A stretch of 22,428 nucleotides of DNA from contig JAWWAC010000048.1 of NCBI GenBank assembly GCA_033721915.1, positions 1-22,428 of the forward strand. The letters are read 5' to 3'. The stretch is from REBR01 sp033721915 (lineage in GTDB: Bacteria > Pseudomonadota > Gammaproteobacteria > Pseudomonadales > Oleiphilaceae). A program made the position numbers and the translations under genes. Numbering within the stretch: the stretch's first letter is position 1; every line of letters starts with the position of its first letter. The notes beneath the pieces are model-generated. The model made no database searches and was not told the origin of the DNA. It saw only the letters and a list, made by a program, of their open reading frames with translations. Below, piece after piece: positions 15,268-22,428 of the stretch.

Positions 15268-15687
15268 ATGCAGTGGTTAAAGGCGTTTATCGCCGGTTTT
15301 GTGGCAACACTGGTGTTTCACCAGGGGGTGTTTGCCCTGTTGTATCTGGCCGAGGCCGTGCCTGTGGCGCCTTTCAACCTGACACCTGTGGGGCCGCTGG
15401 GCGTGCCACAGGTGGTGTCACTGGCTTTCTTTGGCGGTCTTTGGGGCCTCCCCGCCTGGGCGCTGATCCGCAATCGGGGTCGTGCCCTGTATTGGGGGAT
15501 TGCCACGGTGTTTGGCGCCATTGCCCCCACGGCGGTGGCCATGCTGGTGGTCTTCCCCATGAAAGGCCTTGATGTGGAGCTGGCCACCTGGATCGGCGGT
15601 GGCATTCTCAACGGTGCCTGGGGCATCGGTGTGGCCCTGATCATGGTGCTGCTCGGTGGCAAGGGCAAGACCATTGACGACTTCTGA
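15268..15687 (+). CDS. Small four-helix membrane protein, unknown function
   Basis: 139 residues with a strong GGGGGAAG site before the ATG. Four hydrophobic segments are visible (about 5-28, 47-68, 75-96 and 106-130), with short loops and the C-terminal tail GGKGKTIDDF. No family with a known function was recognised. It is monocistronic, closed by a long bidirectional terminator. Confidence 0.8.
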   Translation: MQWLKAFIAGFVATLVFHQGVFALLYLAEAVPVAPFNLTPVGPLGVPQVVSLAFFGGLWGLPAWALIRNRGRALYWGIATVFGAIAPTAVAMLVVFPMKGLDVELATWIGGGILNGAWGIGVALIMVLLGGKGKTIDDF

Positions 15688-15726
15688 GGCCTGCCTCTCC
15701 GGGTGCCATGCTGTCTCCCGGTAAAG

Positions 15727-15778
15727 CGGTCTCCCACTAAAAAAGCCGCCCGAGGGCGGCTTTTTTAGTGGGAGACCG
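15727..15778. terminator. Very long perfect bidirectional terminator
   Basis: Two 25-base arms, perfectly complementary, flank a 2-base centre. The core AAAAAAGCCGCCC/GGGCGGCTTTTTT works as a Rho-independent terminator on both strands, ending the membrane-protein gene on the plus strand and the permease gene on the minus strand. The outer CGGTCTCCCACT/AGTGGGAGACCG arms extend the stem beyond what termination needs. Confidence 0.95.
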
Positions 15779-15801
15779 TCAAGGGCTTTCCTCTGGCCCG
15801 C

Positions 15802-17190
15802 TCAGTCGGGCATTTTCTGTGGTGTGGCGGGTGCCTCTTCCGGTTCGTCCGGGATGGGCTCGCTGCTGGTGTCCCAGCCCACCAGTGCCAGCGTGGCAAT
15901 GACGCCGATCAGCAGACCGATCCAGGGGTCAAAGAACGCCAGTGCGGCACCAATCAGCAGCACCGTGCCCCGCTCGGTGTTTTCCCTGGGTATGGACATG
16001 GCGATGTAGGCACAGGCAAAGCCGGTGAGCACCAGTGTCAGCGACAGGGCAATGCCCAGCAGCGGTTGCAGCGCCGTCAGGACCGGCAGCAGGAAGAAGA
16101 TCAGCGGCAGCCCCATCATGTAATAGGAATGCAGGCCATCATGCAGGCTGCGCATGGCCTTCGGCCCCTGCTTCCAGCGCTGGACAATCACCACATGGAC
16201 ACCGGCCCAGACCGAACCCTGGGTGGGGAAGAAGGGCCCAAGCAGCCCCATGAGACTGTTGCGGATGGCCAGTGAGTAGTGGGAACGGGTGGGGTTGATG
16301 TCCACCTTCTCGTCCCGACGGGACTTGAGGCCATCACGGATGATCTCGTTGCCGGTGACCAGGTCACCAAACAGGATGATATAGCTGATCAGTGCCAGTG
16401 GTGCGGCGGCCAAGAACATCTCCAGGCTGGGCCATCCGATGACAAAGGGGGAGGCCTGGGCAAAGGCGTCCGCCACAGGCGGTAACAGGATGCCCCACTG
16501 GATGTTGTACTCCACTTCGCCCACCAGGGGCCCTATCAGGGCGGCTGCCAGAAAGCCCGGCAACAGGCCGAGGCTGGCCAGCTTCATGATCTTGCCATTG
16601 TGCTGCTTGAGCCTGTCGATGGGCTTTGAAAACATCAGCACCAGGCAGATGGAGCAGGCCACTATGGTGGCAATGGGCTGCTCGAGGAGGCGGTCCTCGG
16701 CGTCGTCCACAAACACCCGCTTGAGTGCGGCAATGGCCGCACCCAGTATGATGCCGGCCTTTAGGGTGTTGGGCAGCCAGATGACAAACTGTTTGCCCAG
16801 GCCGGTGATCCCCAGCAGAAAGACCAGTCCGGCAAAGGTCAGGGACAGGGCCGTCATGGCCTGAAAGCGGCTGGCGGGGTCGTCGTAGCCGCCAATGACA
16901 AAAAACAGCACCAGCGGCAGCACCGGCGTAATCCAGCCTGCCGCGTAGGGTTCGCCGAAGACAATCACCGCCGAGGCAATCAGGGCGGTGTGGATCAGTG
17001 ACATGGCCACGGCTTCCTCAAAGGAGAGGCCAAAGGCACCGGTCATGATGGGCACCAGTGCCAGGCCCGTGGCGGCGGCCACAAAGAAGCCCTGCAGCAG
17101 TTCCGGTATGCTCAGCTTGGTGTGGTAGAAGGGGAGTCGGAAAGTAAAGGGCCCCCAATTCCAGCCCTGACGTTCTTGTTGTTGTGACAT
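15802..17190 (-). CDS. Multi-helix permease of the purine/uracil (NCS2-like) or sulphate-type fold
   Basis: 462 residues from ATG 17190; GGAG lies 11 bases upstream. A GTG at 17202 sits in the ribosome binding site itself and is unlikely. About 12 or more hydrophobic segments are visible, including LSIPELLQGFFVAAATGLA, AAGWITPVLPLVLFFVIGG, LPNTLKAGIILGAAIAALK and a C-terminal pair ending LIGVIATLALVGW. The hydrophilic tail is rich in Pro/Glu (PIPDEPEEAPATPQ). The overall pattern is that of UraA/SulP-type 7+7 transporters; the substrate cannot be read from the sequence. It is preceded by a lipoprotein gene on the same strand. Confidence 0.7.
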   Translation of the reverse strand: MSQQQERQGWNWGPFTFRLPFYHTKLSIPELLQGFFVAAATGLALVPIMTGAFGLSFEEAVAMSLIHTALIASAVIVFGEPYAAGWITPVLPLVLFFVIGGYDDPASRFQAMTALSLTFAGLVFLLGITGLGKQFVIWLPNTLKAGIILGAAIAALKRVFVDDAEDRLLEQPIATIVACSICLVLMFSKPIDRLKQHNGKIMKLASLGLLPGFLAAALIGPLVGEVEYNIQWGILLPPVADAFAQASPFVIGWPSLEMFLAAAPLALISYIILFGDLVTGNEIIRDGLKSRRDEKVDINPTRSHYSLAIRNSLMGLLGPFFPTQGSVWAGVHVVIVQRWKQGPKAMRSLHDGLHSYYMMGLPLIFFLLPVLTALQPLLGIALSLTLVLTGFACAYIAMSIPRENTERGTVLLIGAALAFFDPWIGLLIGVIATLALVGWDTSSEPIPDEPEEAPATPQKMPD

Positions 17191-17200
17191 GGGTTGAAAC

Positions 17201-17232
17201 ACTCCGGTTGATCATTAGTGAACTAACGGAGT
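17201..17232 (-). promoter_or_regulatory. Hairpin covering the permease ribosome binding site
   Basis: On the minus strand ACTCCG-TT is followed 15 bases later by AACCGGAGT; the arms pair over 8 bases with one bulged base. The second arm contains the GGAG that serves the permease start at 17190. Folding of the mRNA would therefore hide the ribosome binding site. Confidence 0.4.
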
Positions 17233-17251
17233 ATGGCTTCTTTGTTCCCGG

Positions 17252-17581
17252 TCAGCCAGTTTTGCGGCAACGGTAGGCGTCAGCGGCGACGTAGGAGCTG
17301 AGCTCTTCCTCCAGGCTGGTCCAGACCACATGGGTGGCGTTCGCCTCCACCGCCTTCTCCAGGGCCGCATTCTGCGCCTGCTGAAGCTGTGCCGTGGGTG
17401 AGAGATAGAATCCCTCCGCCGTGCCGGAGACTCTGGCCACCTTGTCGCAACCCGACACTTCGCTGGCACGCACCTCACGGATGCTTTCCGCCTCCGGGCT
17501 CAGTGGGGTGGCGCAGGCGGACAGCAGTGTGGCGCCGAGAAACAGCAACAGCAGTGGCTGGCAGTGTCGTGACAAGGACAT
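17252..17581 (-). CDS. Small lipoprotein, DUF4156-like
   Basis: 109 residues. The leader ends in LLSAC, a clear lipobox, giving a mature protein of about 87 residues. SGCDKV and AYRCR carry two cysteines that may form a disulphide. The middle (SPTAQLQQAQNAALEKAVEANATHVVW) recalls DUF4156/RcsF-type lipoproteins, where a GA(N/T)HV segment follows a helix. The function is unknown. It lies 61 bases upstream of the permease start and may be co-transcribed with it. Confidence 0.72.
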   Translation of the reverse strand: MSLSRHCQPLLLLFLGATLLSACATPLSPEAESIREVRASEVSGCDKVARVSGTAEGFYLSPTAQLQQAQNAALEKAVEANATHVVWTSLEEELSSYVAADAYRCRKTG

Positions 17582-17660
17582 GTAGAGGGCCTCGCAATGG
17601 GGTCAGGATGACAGGATAACAGCGTGGCTGCCATGAACGCAGCGATCCGGGAGGATGCCA

Positions 17661-18704
17661 TTAACCGGTGTGGTGGCCCTGGGCGCGGGCCTGTTTCAGC
17701 CGCTGGTACAGGGCCGGCCCTGTCCAGTCGCCGTTCTGGCCCTTTTCCGCCTCCCGGATCAGCGCCACCAGTTCGGCATTCACCGGTGCCTTTGACCCGA
17801 GCCGCTGCGCCAGCTGCACCACCTCGCCGTTGATGTAATCCACCTCGGTGCGCCGCCCCGCCTGGAGGTCCTCCCACATGGAGGAGCGGGCAATGGGGTC
17901 CATGGCAAGCATGTTACTGGCCAGTCGGGTAAACAGAAAGTCCGGTGCCGACATCAGCGTGGGCAGCCAGTTCGCCGGCAGGGGGGTGAGGCGAATGGTC
18001 CCGATGCGGGCCTTTTTCAGCAGTTGCAGCGTTTCCTTCTGGGCCATGGCCAGGCAGCGCCGGTAAGGGCGCTTTGACAGCTCCTCCTTGAGGGGAACGC
18101 CGGAGAGGGCGTTGATGGGGTTGTTGAGGTTCAGTAGCAGCTTGGACCACAGCACGTTGGTCATGTCCTCGCGCAGCTCCAGTGGCAGCCCGGCCTTCTC
18201 AAACAGGGGCAGTGCCGGTGTCAGCTCCGGGTGGTAGGAGGCCATGAGGTGGCCAAAGGTGCCCTGGTGAAAGTGCCCCGGTGCCTGCTGCAGGATATTG
18301 AAAGGCACCATGCCCGCCAGCACCGGGTTGTCCGGCAATTCCCGCTTGAGCACCTCACTGTTGGACACCCCGTTCTGCAGGCTGACCACCGGCACGCCGG
18401 GGGCAATATGCCGCGACAGTGTCTGCCCCGACTCCGGGGTGGCGGCGGACTTGACGCACACCAGCACCAGATTCGCCCGGGCCAGCGCCTCGCCACCGTC
18501 GGTGACAAACTGCCCTGGGGCCACAGTGACCTGGGTGGCAAAACCGTTCAGATCGCTGACCTTCAGCGGCTGCTGCGCCAGCAGGTCCGCCATGCGGGGG
18601 CGCCCCACCATCACCAGATCCCCGCCGGCGTCCAGAAGGCGGCCACCGAGATAACAACCGACACTGCCGGCGCCAAAAATCACAATGCGGGGGGATTCGG
18701 CCAT
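17661..18704 (-). CDS. panE: Ketopantoate reductase family protein (2-dehydropantoate 2-reductase)
   Basis: 347 residues; GGAG is 5 bases before the ATG. The N-terminal Rossmann motif GAGSVGCYLGG (11-21) binds NADPH. LVCVKS (81-86) and SLQNGV (108-113) are family motifs, and K188 in NVLWSKLLLNLNNP is the catalytic lysine. SSMWEDLQAGRRTEVDYING carries the substrate-binding Ser and Glu. The enzyme reduces ketopantoate to pantoate for coenzyme A synthesis. It is longer than E. coli PanE (303 residues) and such homologues are often paralogues, so a related 2-keto acid is possible. No other pantothenate genes are nearby. Confidence 0.85.
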   Translation of the reverse strand: MAESPRIVIFGAGSVGCYLGGRLLDAGGDLVMVGRPRMADLLAQQPLKVSDLNGFATQVTVAPGQFVTDGGEALARANLVLVCVKSAATPESGQTLSRHIAPGVPVVSLQNGVSNSEVLKRELPDNPVLAGMVPFNILQQAPGHFHQGTFGHLMASYHPELTPALPLFEKAGLPLELREDMTNVLWSKLLLNLNNPINALSGVPLKEELSKRPYRRCLAMAQKETLQLLKKARIGTIRLTPLPANWLPTLMSAPDFLFTRLASNMLAMDPIARSSMWEDLQAGRRTEVDYINGEVVQLAQRLGSKAPVNAELVALIREAEKGQNGDWTGPALYQRLKQARAQGHHTG

Positions 18705-18794
18705 GAATACTCCGTAGCGAGCTCAGTTTAATTGCGATTCAGCATAGCTCCGGGAGAGGGAAGTGAAAAGAGGCGATGCCGTAAGTGAGGAGTA

Positions 18795-18875
18795 GGGGAC
18801 AGAGACCCGCAGCAGACGTCCCGTTGCGGGAGGTTGGAGCGGGTAGAAACGCGCGGGGGACAGAGAGCCCCCCGC
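18795..18875. repeat. Direct repeats and small hairpins, REP-like
   Basis: GGGGACAGAGA occurs at 18795-18805 and again at 18856-18866. The first is followed by CCCGCA...TGCGGG (18806-18830), and the second sits inside GCGGGGG...CCCCCGC (18853-18875). The 206-base gap between two minus-strand genes holds little else. The GGGGACAGA theme recalls REP-type elements of Gammaproteobacteria, but only two copies are visible. Confidence 0.4.
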
Positions 18876-18910
18876 ATCCGTGCTGTGCCTTCCATGGCCT
18901 CGCCATGGTG

Positions 18911-19756
18911 TCAGGCGGTTTTCTTTTCCTTGCGCTGCTCGTACAGGTCCGCCAGTGCGTCCAGTTCCCGCAGCAGATCGCTGTTGTCGTGATCCCAGGG
19001 GTGGAAGTCACGGCGCAGGTAGTCGAACGCCTCGGTGAGCAGGGTGGTGAACATGCCGCTGCGACGGTTGAACAGGAAGTGGGCCATGGTGCCCCAGCCC
19101 TTCACGTCGGTCAGCAGTTTCTCCTTGCGCAGGTTGGACAGGTAATAGGCCGCCACCAGGGGCCAGAACAACCCCATGGCAATGGCATAGGCCATGATGC
19201 GGTTGCCATAGGCCAGGGTGCTGTCGTCCTGGGTGGCTTCCCAGACGTCATAGGCCACGCCCTTGTGCTCGGTTTCCTCGTAAGCGTGCCACAGCCAGAT
19301 GTCCCGGTAGGTGGGGTCGGCGTCCTCGAAGATTTCCTTGTGCCGCAGCAGGAAATCCCCCATCAGTGCGGTCATGTGTTCCAGGGCAATGGTGCCGCCA
19401 AGCTGGGTGGATTCCGGGAAGACTTTCTGCACCGTCTTCAGCAGCCAGGTGACCTGTGCCTCCTGCTCCTTGGTGTTGAGGCCGGCGGCCGCCATGGCAT
19501 CGTTGTACTCGTCGTGCTCACGGCCGTGCATGGCCTCCTGGCCAATAAAGTTGCGCACCGCTTCCTGCAGTTCCGGGTCCGTGATCTGGTCGCGGTAGTT
19601 GCGCAGGCTGGTAATGAAGTACCGCTCTCCCTCCGGAAAGAAGGTGGACAGGGTATTGAGAAACAGGGTGACGTGCTTGCCACGGCCGCTCCAGAGATTG
19701 ATTCTGGACGGGTCGAGGTTGAATTTCATGTTACGGCGAATGGGCATAACGTTCAT
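18911..19756 (-). CDS. PF10118 family 'metal-dependent hydrolase', ferritin-like
   Basis: 281 residues; GGAG precedes the ATG at 19756. The protein is helical, with repeated acidic/histidine motifs spaced like a di-iron ferritin fold: FIGQEAMHGREH, IALEHMTALMGD and AYEETEHKGVAYDVW. These match the COG3687/PF10118 family, annotated as predicted metal-dependent hydrolase but biochemically poorly defined. A hydrophobic segment (AYAIAMGLFWPLVAAYYLS) suggests membrane contact. The C-terminus is charged (YEQRKEKKTA). A 26-base dyad upstream suggests its own regulator. Confidence 0.85.
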   Translation of the reverse strand: MNVMPIRRNMKFNLDPSRINLWSGRGKHVTLFLNTLSTFFPEGERYFITSLRNYRDQITDPELQEAVRNFIGQEAMHGREHDEYNDAMAAAGLNTKEQEAQVTWLLKTVQKVFPESTQLGGTIALEHMTALMGDFLLRHKEIFEDADPTYRDIWLWHAYEETEHKGVAYDVWEATQDDSTLAYGNRIMAYAIAMGLFWPLVAAYYLSNLRKEKLLTDVKGWGTMAHFLFNRRSGMFTTLLTEAFDYLRRDFHPWDHDNSDLLRELDALADLYEQRKEKKTA

Positions 19757-19770
19757 GGCGAGTCTCCATT

Positions 19771-19796
19771 GTTACAGTGCTCAATGTCACAGTAAC
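19771..19796. promoter_or_regulatory. Dyad operator upstream of the PF10118 gene
   Basis: GTTACAGTG - CTCAATGT - CACAGTAAC is symmetrical apart from one mismatched pair in each 9-base arm. It lies 15 bases upstream of the start codon, so a bound protein would block expression. The style (GTTAC...GTAAC) resembles TetR-family sites; no regulator gene is in the window. Confidence 0.5.
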
Positions 19797-19966
19797 CGAG
19801 GTGACCCATTCTTGCCAGAGTTCTGGAGGATTGGCCTTAAAAGACAAGTAGAGGGCGCAAACAGGAGGACAGGCTGGTCTCTTGAAGAGGGGGTCTTGAC
19901 GGACGAGCCCCTGAAGGATGCGCCCATTGACGGTCAGGGCTATTGAAAGCCCGGGCCATTGGCGAC

Positions 19967-20025
19967 CCCGTCCCATGTTGGATGGGGACGGGTTATCCGC
20001 CGCGGGCAGGGGCCTGTCCGCGGCG
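19967..20025. other. Two stem-loops downstream of the crotonase gene
   Basis: CCCGTCCC/GGGACGGG (19967-19974 and 19985-19992) and a stronger stem CGCCGCGGGCAGG/CCTGTCCGCGGCG (19998-20010 and 20013-20025, one mismatch). Both lie in the 300-base gap between the crotonase stop and the PF10118 start. Neither has a T run, so they may stabilise the 3' end instead of acting as classic terminators. The rest of the gap shows only the operator listed separately. Confidence 0.5.
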
Positions 20026-20056
20026 TGCCGGTGAGACTGTGGCGGGTGGGTGGTGC

Positions 20057-20830
20057 TTATTTGAAGCGGGAAAAGTCCGGCTTGCGCTTCTCGCGGAAGG
20101 CGCTGAAGGCCTCCGCCGATTCCGGGGACTGCAGCCTGCTGGCAAAGCGCTCCCCCTCCGTTACCAGTGTGTCCAGCAGGTCCTCGTTCTGGCTGCGGTT
20201 CAGCAGCTCCTTGCTGGCGCGCACCGCCGCCGGTGGCTGGCTGTTGATCTTCTCACAGGCGGCCAGGGCGGCCGCCTCGGTGTCACCGGGGGAGCAGACC
20301 TGGTTGATCAGGTTCAGCCTCAGTGCCTCCTCGGCGTCGAAGGGGCGGCCCAGCAGCAGCAGCTCCATGGCGCGGACACGGCCCAGCCAGCGGGGCAGCA
20401 GCAGGCTGGAGCCACCCTCAGGGCAGAGCCCGAGATTGACAAAGGGCATCTGGAAGCGTGTGTTGTCACCGGCGTAGGCCAGATCGCAGTGCAGCAGCAG
20501 TGTGGTGCCGATCCCCACGGCCGGGCCGTTGACGGCCGCCACCACCGGTTTGGTGGCCTTGGCCAGAGCCACCAGAAGGCGACCCACCGGGGCCTCGAGA
20601 AACCCCTCGGGCATGCCCTCGGCGAATTCGCCCAGGTCATTGCCGGCGGTAAAGCAGCTTTCATTGCCGGTAAAGAGCAGGCTGCGCACGCCGGGGTCCG
20701 ATTCCGCCGCCTCCAGGGTATCGGCCATCAGGCTGTACATCTCACGGGTCAGGGCGTTTTTCTGCTCCGGACGGTGGATACGGATAATGCGGGTAAAGCC
20801 CTGGTTCTCGATCTGTATCGGGGCGCTCAT
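20057..20830 (-). CDS. Enoyl-CoA hydratase/isomerase family (crotonase), probably isomerase-like
   Basis: 257 residues from ATG 20830 with AGGAGG four bases upstream; the frame reads on upstream to 21103 but that part overlaps another gene and holds repeats. The crotonase core is seen: HRPEQKNALT, CFTAGNDLGEF (oxyanion hole) and AAVNGPAVGIGTTLLLHCDLAYA. By hand alignment, the two glutamates of true hydratases (rat E144 and E164) are Thr and Phe here. Instead CPEGGSS carries E138, the position used by delta3,delta2-enoyl-CoA isomerases (ECI2-type, PEGCSS). It thus probably shifts double bonds during beta-oxidation of unsaturated acyl-CoAs. It lies 88 bases downstream of a barrel gene. Confidence 0.88.
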   Translation of the reverse strand: MSAPIQIENQGFTRIIRIHRPEQKNALTREMYSLMADTLEAAESDPGVRSLLFTGNESCFTAGNDLGEFAEGMPEGFLEAPVGRLLVALAKATKPVVAAVNGPAVGIGTTLLLHCDLAYAGDNTRFQMPFVNLGLCPEGGSSLLLPRWLGRVRAMELLLLGRPFDAEEALRLNLINQVCSPGDTEAAALAACEKINSQPPAAVRASKELLNRSQNEDLLDTLVTEGERFASRLQSPESAEAFSAFREKRKPDFSRFK

Positions 20831-20841
20831 GGAGCCTCCTG

Positions 20842-20886
20842 TGGTTCCTGTTTGCTGGGTTCTTGTTGGCTGGGTTCTTGTTGGCT
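20842..20886. repeat. Three tandem 15-base repeats upstream of the crotonase gene
   Basis: Two identical copies of GGGTTCTTGTTGGCT (20857-20871 and 20872-20886) and a diverged third copy TGGTTCCTGTTTGCT (20842-20856). They fill the gap between the barrel-gene stop and the crotonase ribosome binding site. Confidence 0.8.
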
Positions 20887-20918
20887 GGAAAGTGACACTG
20901 GCCACCGTGATCTGACTG

Positions 20919-21671
20919 TCAGAAGCTGACACGCAGTCCGGCCATGGCATCCTCATAGAGCCGGGTGCGTCGGCCGCTGTCCCAGGTGCGTCCGCTGCGC
21001 CAGACCACGCCAATGTCCACATGGCTGCCCAGAAGAACGCGCAGGCCGCCATGCCATTCGTACTCCATGAGGCCGGAGTCGCTGCCGGCTTTTGAACTGG
21101 CAAAGCCGGGCATCAGGTCGGCACCGGCGTAAAAACGCACCCGGTGTGACACCACATAGGCCAGGTCCAGTGTGCCACCCAGGCCGTAACGGTTGATGAT
21201 CACGTCGGACTGGTTGCGGTAGAGATAAAGCCCCAGGGCAAACCCCTCACCGGTGTCCCTGTCGTGGCCTTCCGCCAGAAAGCCGAAACGGTGGCTGCGG
21301 TAGTCGTTCTCATCGGGCAGGCTGGCATCGATGCGGTCGGAACTGGAAGAGGGCCTGCCCGTTGTCTCCAGGTGGCTGAGGTAGATATAGCCCATGCCAT
21401 TGTCGATGCGTCCACCGGCTCCGGCCAGCAGGTGCAGCGCCTCATCCCCATCCCAGTAGGCCTCCAGAACGGGGACGCCTTCTTTCAGCTGATCACTGCC
21501 GGGTTCCCGCCGGCCCGGGGCATTTTGCGTCTGTTCGGCGGCGGCCCTTTGCTCACGGCGAAGCTGCTCCTCCATGGTCTGTCCGCCGCTGCCGCCGGAC
21601 TGGGCCATCACGGGGAGGCTGCCCAGCAGTGCCAGCAGGCCCGCTGACAGGGAAAGGCTGATTGAACGCAT
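20919..21671 (-). CDS. Outer-membrane beta-barrel protein, possibly YfaZ-like
   Basis: 250 residues. Signal peptide 1-23 (SLPVMAQS), then a Gly/Gln/Glu-rich segment with a charged helix (EEQLRREQRAAAEQ, about 33-47) ahead of the barrel. The rest alternates as beta strands (GMGYIYLSHLE, FALGLYLYRN, YGLGGTLDLAYVV, HVDIGVVWRSG) and ends GLRVSF with the terminal Phe. The strand pattern recalls YfaZ-type barrels, but the assignment is tentative. It is not obviously related to the two paralogues at 2877 and 12347. Confidence 0.78.
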   Translation of the reverse strand: MRSISLSLSAGLLALLGSLPVMAQSGGSGGQTMEEQLRREQRAAAEQTQNAPGRREPGSDQLKEGVPVLEAYWDGDEALHLLAGAGGRIDNGMGYIYLSHLETTGRPSSSSDRIDASLPDENDYRSHRFGFLAEGHDRDTGEGFALGLYLYRNQSDVIINRYGLGGTLDLAYVVSHRVRFYAGADLMPGFASSKAGSDSGLMEYEWHGGLRVLLGSHVDIGVVWRSGRTWDSGRRTRLYEDAMAGLRVSF

Positions 21672-21777
21672 TCTGGACGAGTCCGTTGGTGGTCCGTTAA
21701 TGGCGTAAGGCCTCGTAGTAAAACGTCGTAATGCGGGAATGGTGGCCTGTCAGGGCCGGGGTGACAAGTCCTGTGGC

Positions 21778-21807
21778 AAAAAAACGGGGCAGCCTGGCGG
21801 CTGCCCC
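21778..21807 (-). terminator. Rho-independent terminator of the minus-strand membrane protein gene
   Basis: Read on the minus strand: GGGGCAGCC - GCCA - GGCTGCCCC, a perfect 9-base stem, then G and seven T. It lies about 40 bases after the stop of the gene that ends at 21845. Confidence 0.93.
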
Positions 21808-21844
21808 CTGGTCTTCTCCCCTGTCCGGTGGCGGGGCGATGGTG

Positions 21845-22381
21845 TCACTGGGCCATATGCCGCAGCCCCCGGCTGAAGGGGTTGTTGTGGTTGCTGTCCT
21901 CGGCCTGGAGGCGTGCCTCCGGGTGGTTCTTGGCCATCAGGCGACGCATGGCCTCATCGTGTTTCTTCGGCACATCCACCAGCACCAGGTACTCGCCCCG
22001 CTCGATGGCGTCATGGAAGGGACGTACCTTGTAATTCTCCGCGGAGATGCCGCCAAAGCCGGCAATCCAGGCAGCGGCCACGACACAGAACAGAAACAGC
22101 GCCAGCCAGGCACCGCCGGACATGGGCGGATAGCCGGTGACCATGCCGGCGGTGACCAGCAACAGGCCGATCAGGCCGCCGATCATGGCGCCCCGCTCCA
22201 GGTAACGGATCAGGTCGCTTTTCTCAAAGATGTTGGCGGAATGCAGGCGCCGTGTATAGAGCCCGGCCTCGTTCTTGCCCAATACATGAAAGCGCCAGTC
22301 CGTGACTCCCTCCCTGTGCAGGTCCCTTGAGATGGATTCCACGCTGTCGATGTTGTCCACAAGATAGAAGAGTCTTTTCAT
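21845..22381 (-). CDS. Two-helix membrane protein, DUF1269-like
   Basis: 178 residues from ATG 22381, preceded by GGGAGG with a 6-base spacer; a longer frame to 22414 has a cysteine-rich leader and no site. Order: cytosolic MKRLFYLVDNIDSVESISRDL, FEKSDLIRYLERGAMIG leading into two hydrophobic segments (about 72-95 and 102-122), then the RPFHDAIERGEYLVLVDVP segment and a charged tail. This layout matches small membrane proteins annotated DUF1269 or 'hypothetical' in Proteobacteria. The function is unknown. It has its own terminator. Confidence 0.75.
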   Translation of the reverse strand: MKRLFYLVDNIDSVESISRDLHREGVTDWRFHVLGKNEAGLYTRRLHSANIFEKSDLIRYLERGAMIGGLIGLLLVTAGMVTGYPPMSGGAWLALFLFCVVAAAWIAGFGGISAENYKVRPFHDAIERGEYLVLVDVPKKHDEAMRRLMAKNHPEARLQAEDSNHNNPFSRGLRHMAQ

Positions 22382-22428
22382 GGTGCACCTCCCTGCATCA
22401 GGACAGAAACACACACTGCTAGTGCCAG

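Noticed and set aside
20831..21103. N-terminal extension of the crotonase
   Set aside because: It overlaps the barrel gene in another frame, runs through tandem repeats and lies upstream of a perfect AGGAGG-ATG start.
1..22428. CRISPR arrays, tRNA or rRNA genes, transposases, phage genes
   Set aside because: No regularly spaced repeats, cloverleaf-like sequences or recognisable mobile-element proteins were seen.

Overview
The window looks like chromosomal DNA from a GC-rich Gammaproteobacterium, probably a marine or halophilic one. The basis is the type IV pilus PilY1 protein, the gamma-type flavoprotein-SelD fusion, several outer-membrane beta-barrel genes and the codon choice; the genus cannot be named. 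All identifications come from reading motifs in the sequence, without database searches.

Layout. (1) 3-2630: 3' part of a pilY1-like pilus gene, closed by a terminator. (2) 2877-3533: a small outer-membrane beta-barrel gene. (3) 3601-6583, minus strand: a tightly coupled PhnD/PhnC/PhnE-type ABC importer operon. (4) 6757-9862, plus strand and divergent from the importer: a three-gene operon of a SenB-type selenosugar synthase, an EgtB/SenA-fold iron enzyme best read as OvsA, and a free-standing OvoA-C-terminal-like methyltransferase best read as OvsM. (5) 9882-12155, minus strand: a selenide,water dikinase (SelD) fused behind an FAD/NAD(P)H oxidoreductase. (6) 12347-13297: a second barrel paralogue and the truncated remnant of a third. 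(7) 13572-15687: a serine-hydrolase lipoprotein and a small membrane protein. (8) 15802-22381, all minus strand: a purine/uracil-type permease, a small lipoprotein, PanE-like ketopantoate reductase, a PF10118 ferritin-like 'metal-dependent hydrolase', a crotonase, another barrel protein and a two-helix membrane protein.

Central message. Regions 3-5 together look like a complete selenium-metabolite module. The importer would bring in a selenium oxyanion, the flavoprotein-SelD fusion would make selenophosphate, SenB would transfer selenium to a sugar, OvsA would form a C-Se bond on histidine, and OvsM would N-methylate the ring. The product predicted by analogy to published work is ovoselenol, the selenium counterpart of ovothiol. 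Selenoneine is less likely because no EgtD-type histidine trimethylase is present and an ovothiol-type methyltransferase is. The module is bracketed by two paralogous barrel genes in the same orientation, which raises the possibility that it moves or was inserted as a cassette.

The rest is ordinary housekeeping or accessory content, with several clear inverted repeats (terminators, possible operators and a hairpin that could cover a ribosome binding site). No tRNA, rRNA, CRISPR array, transposase or phage gene was seen.
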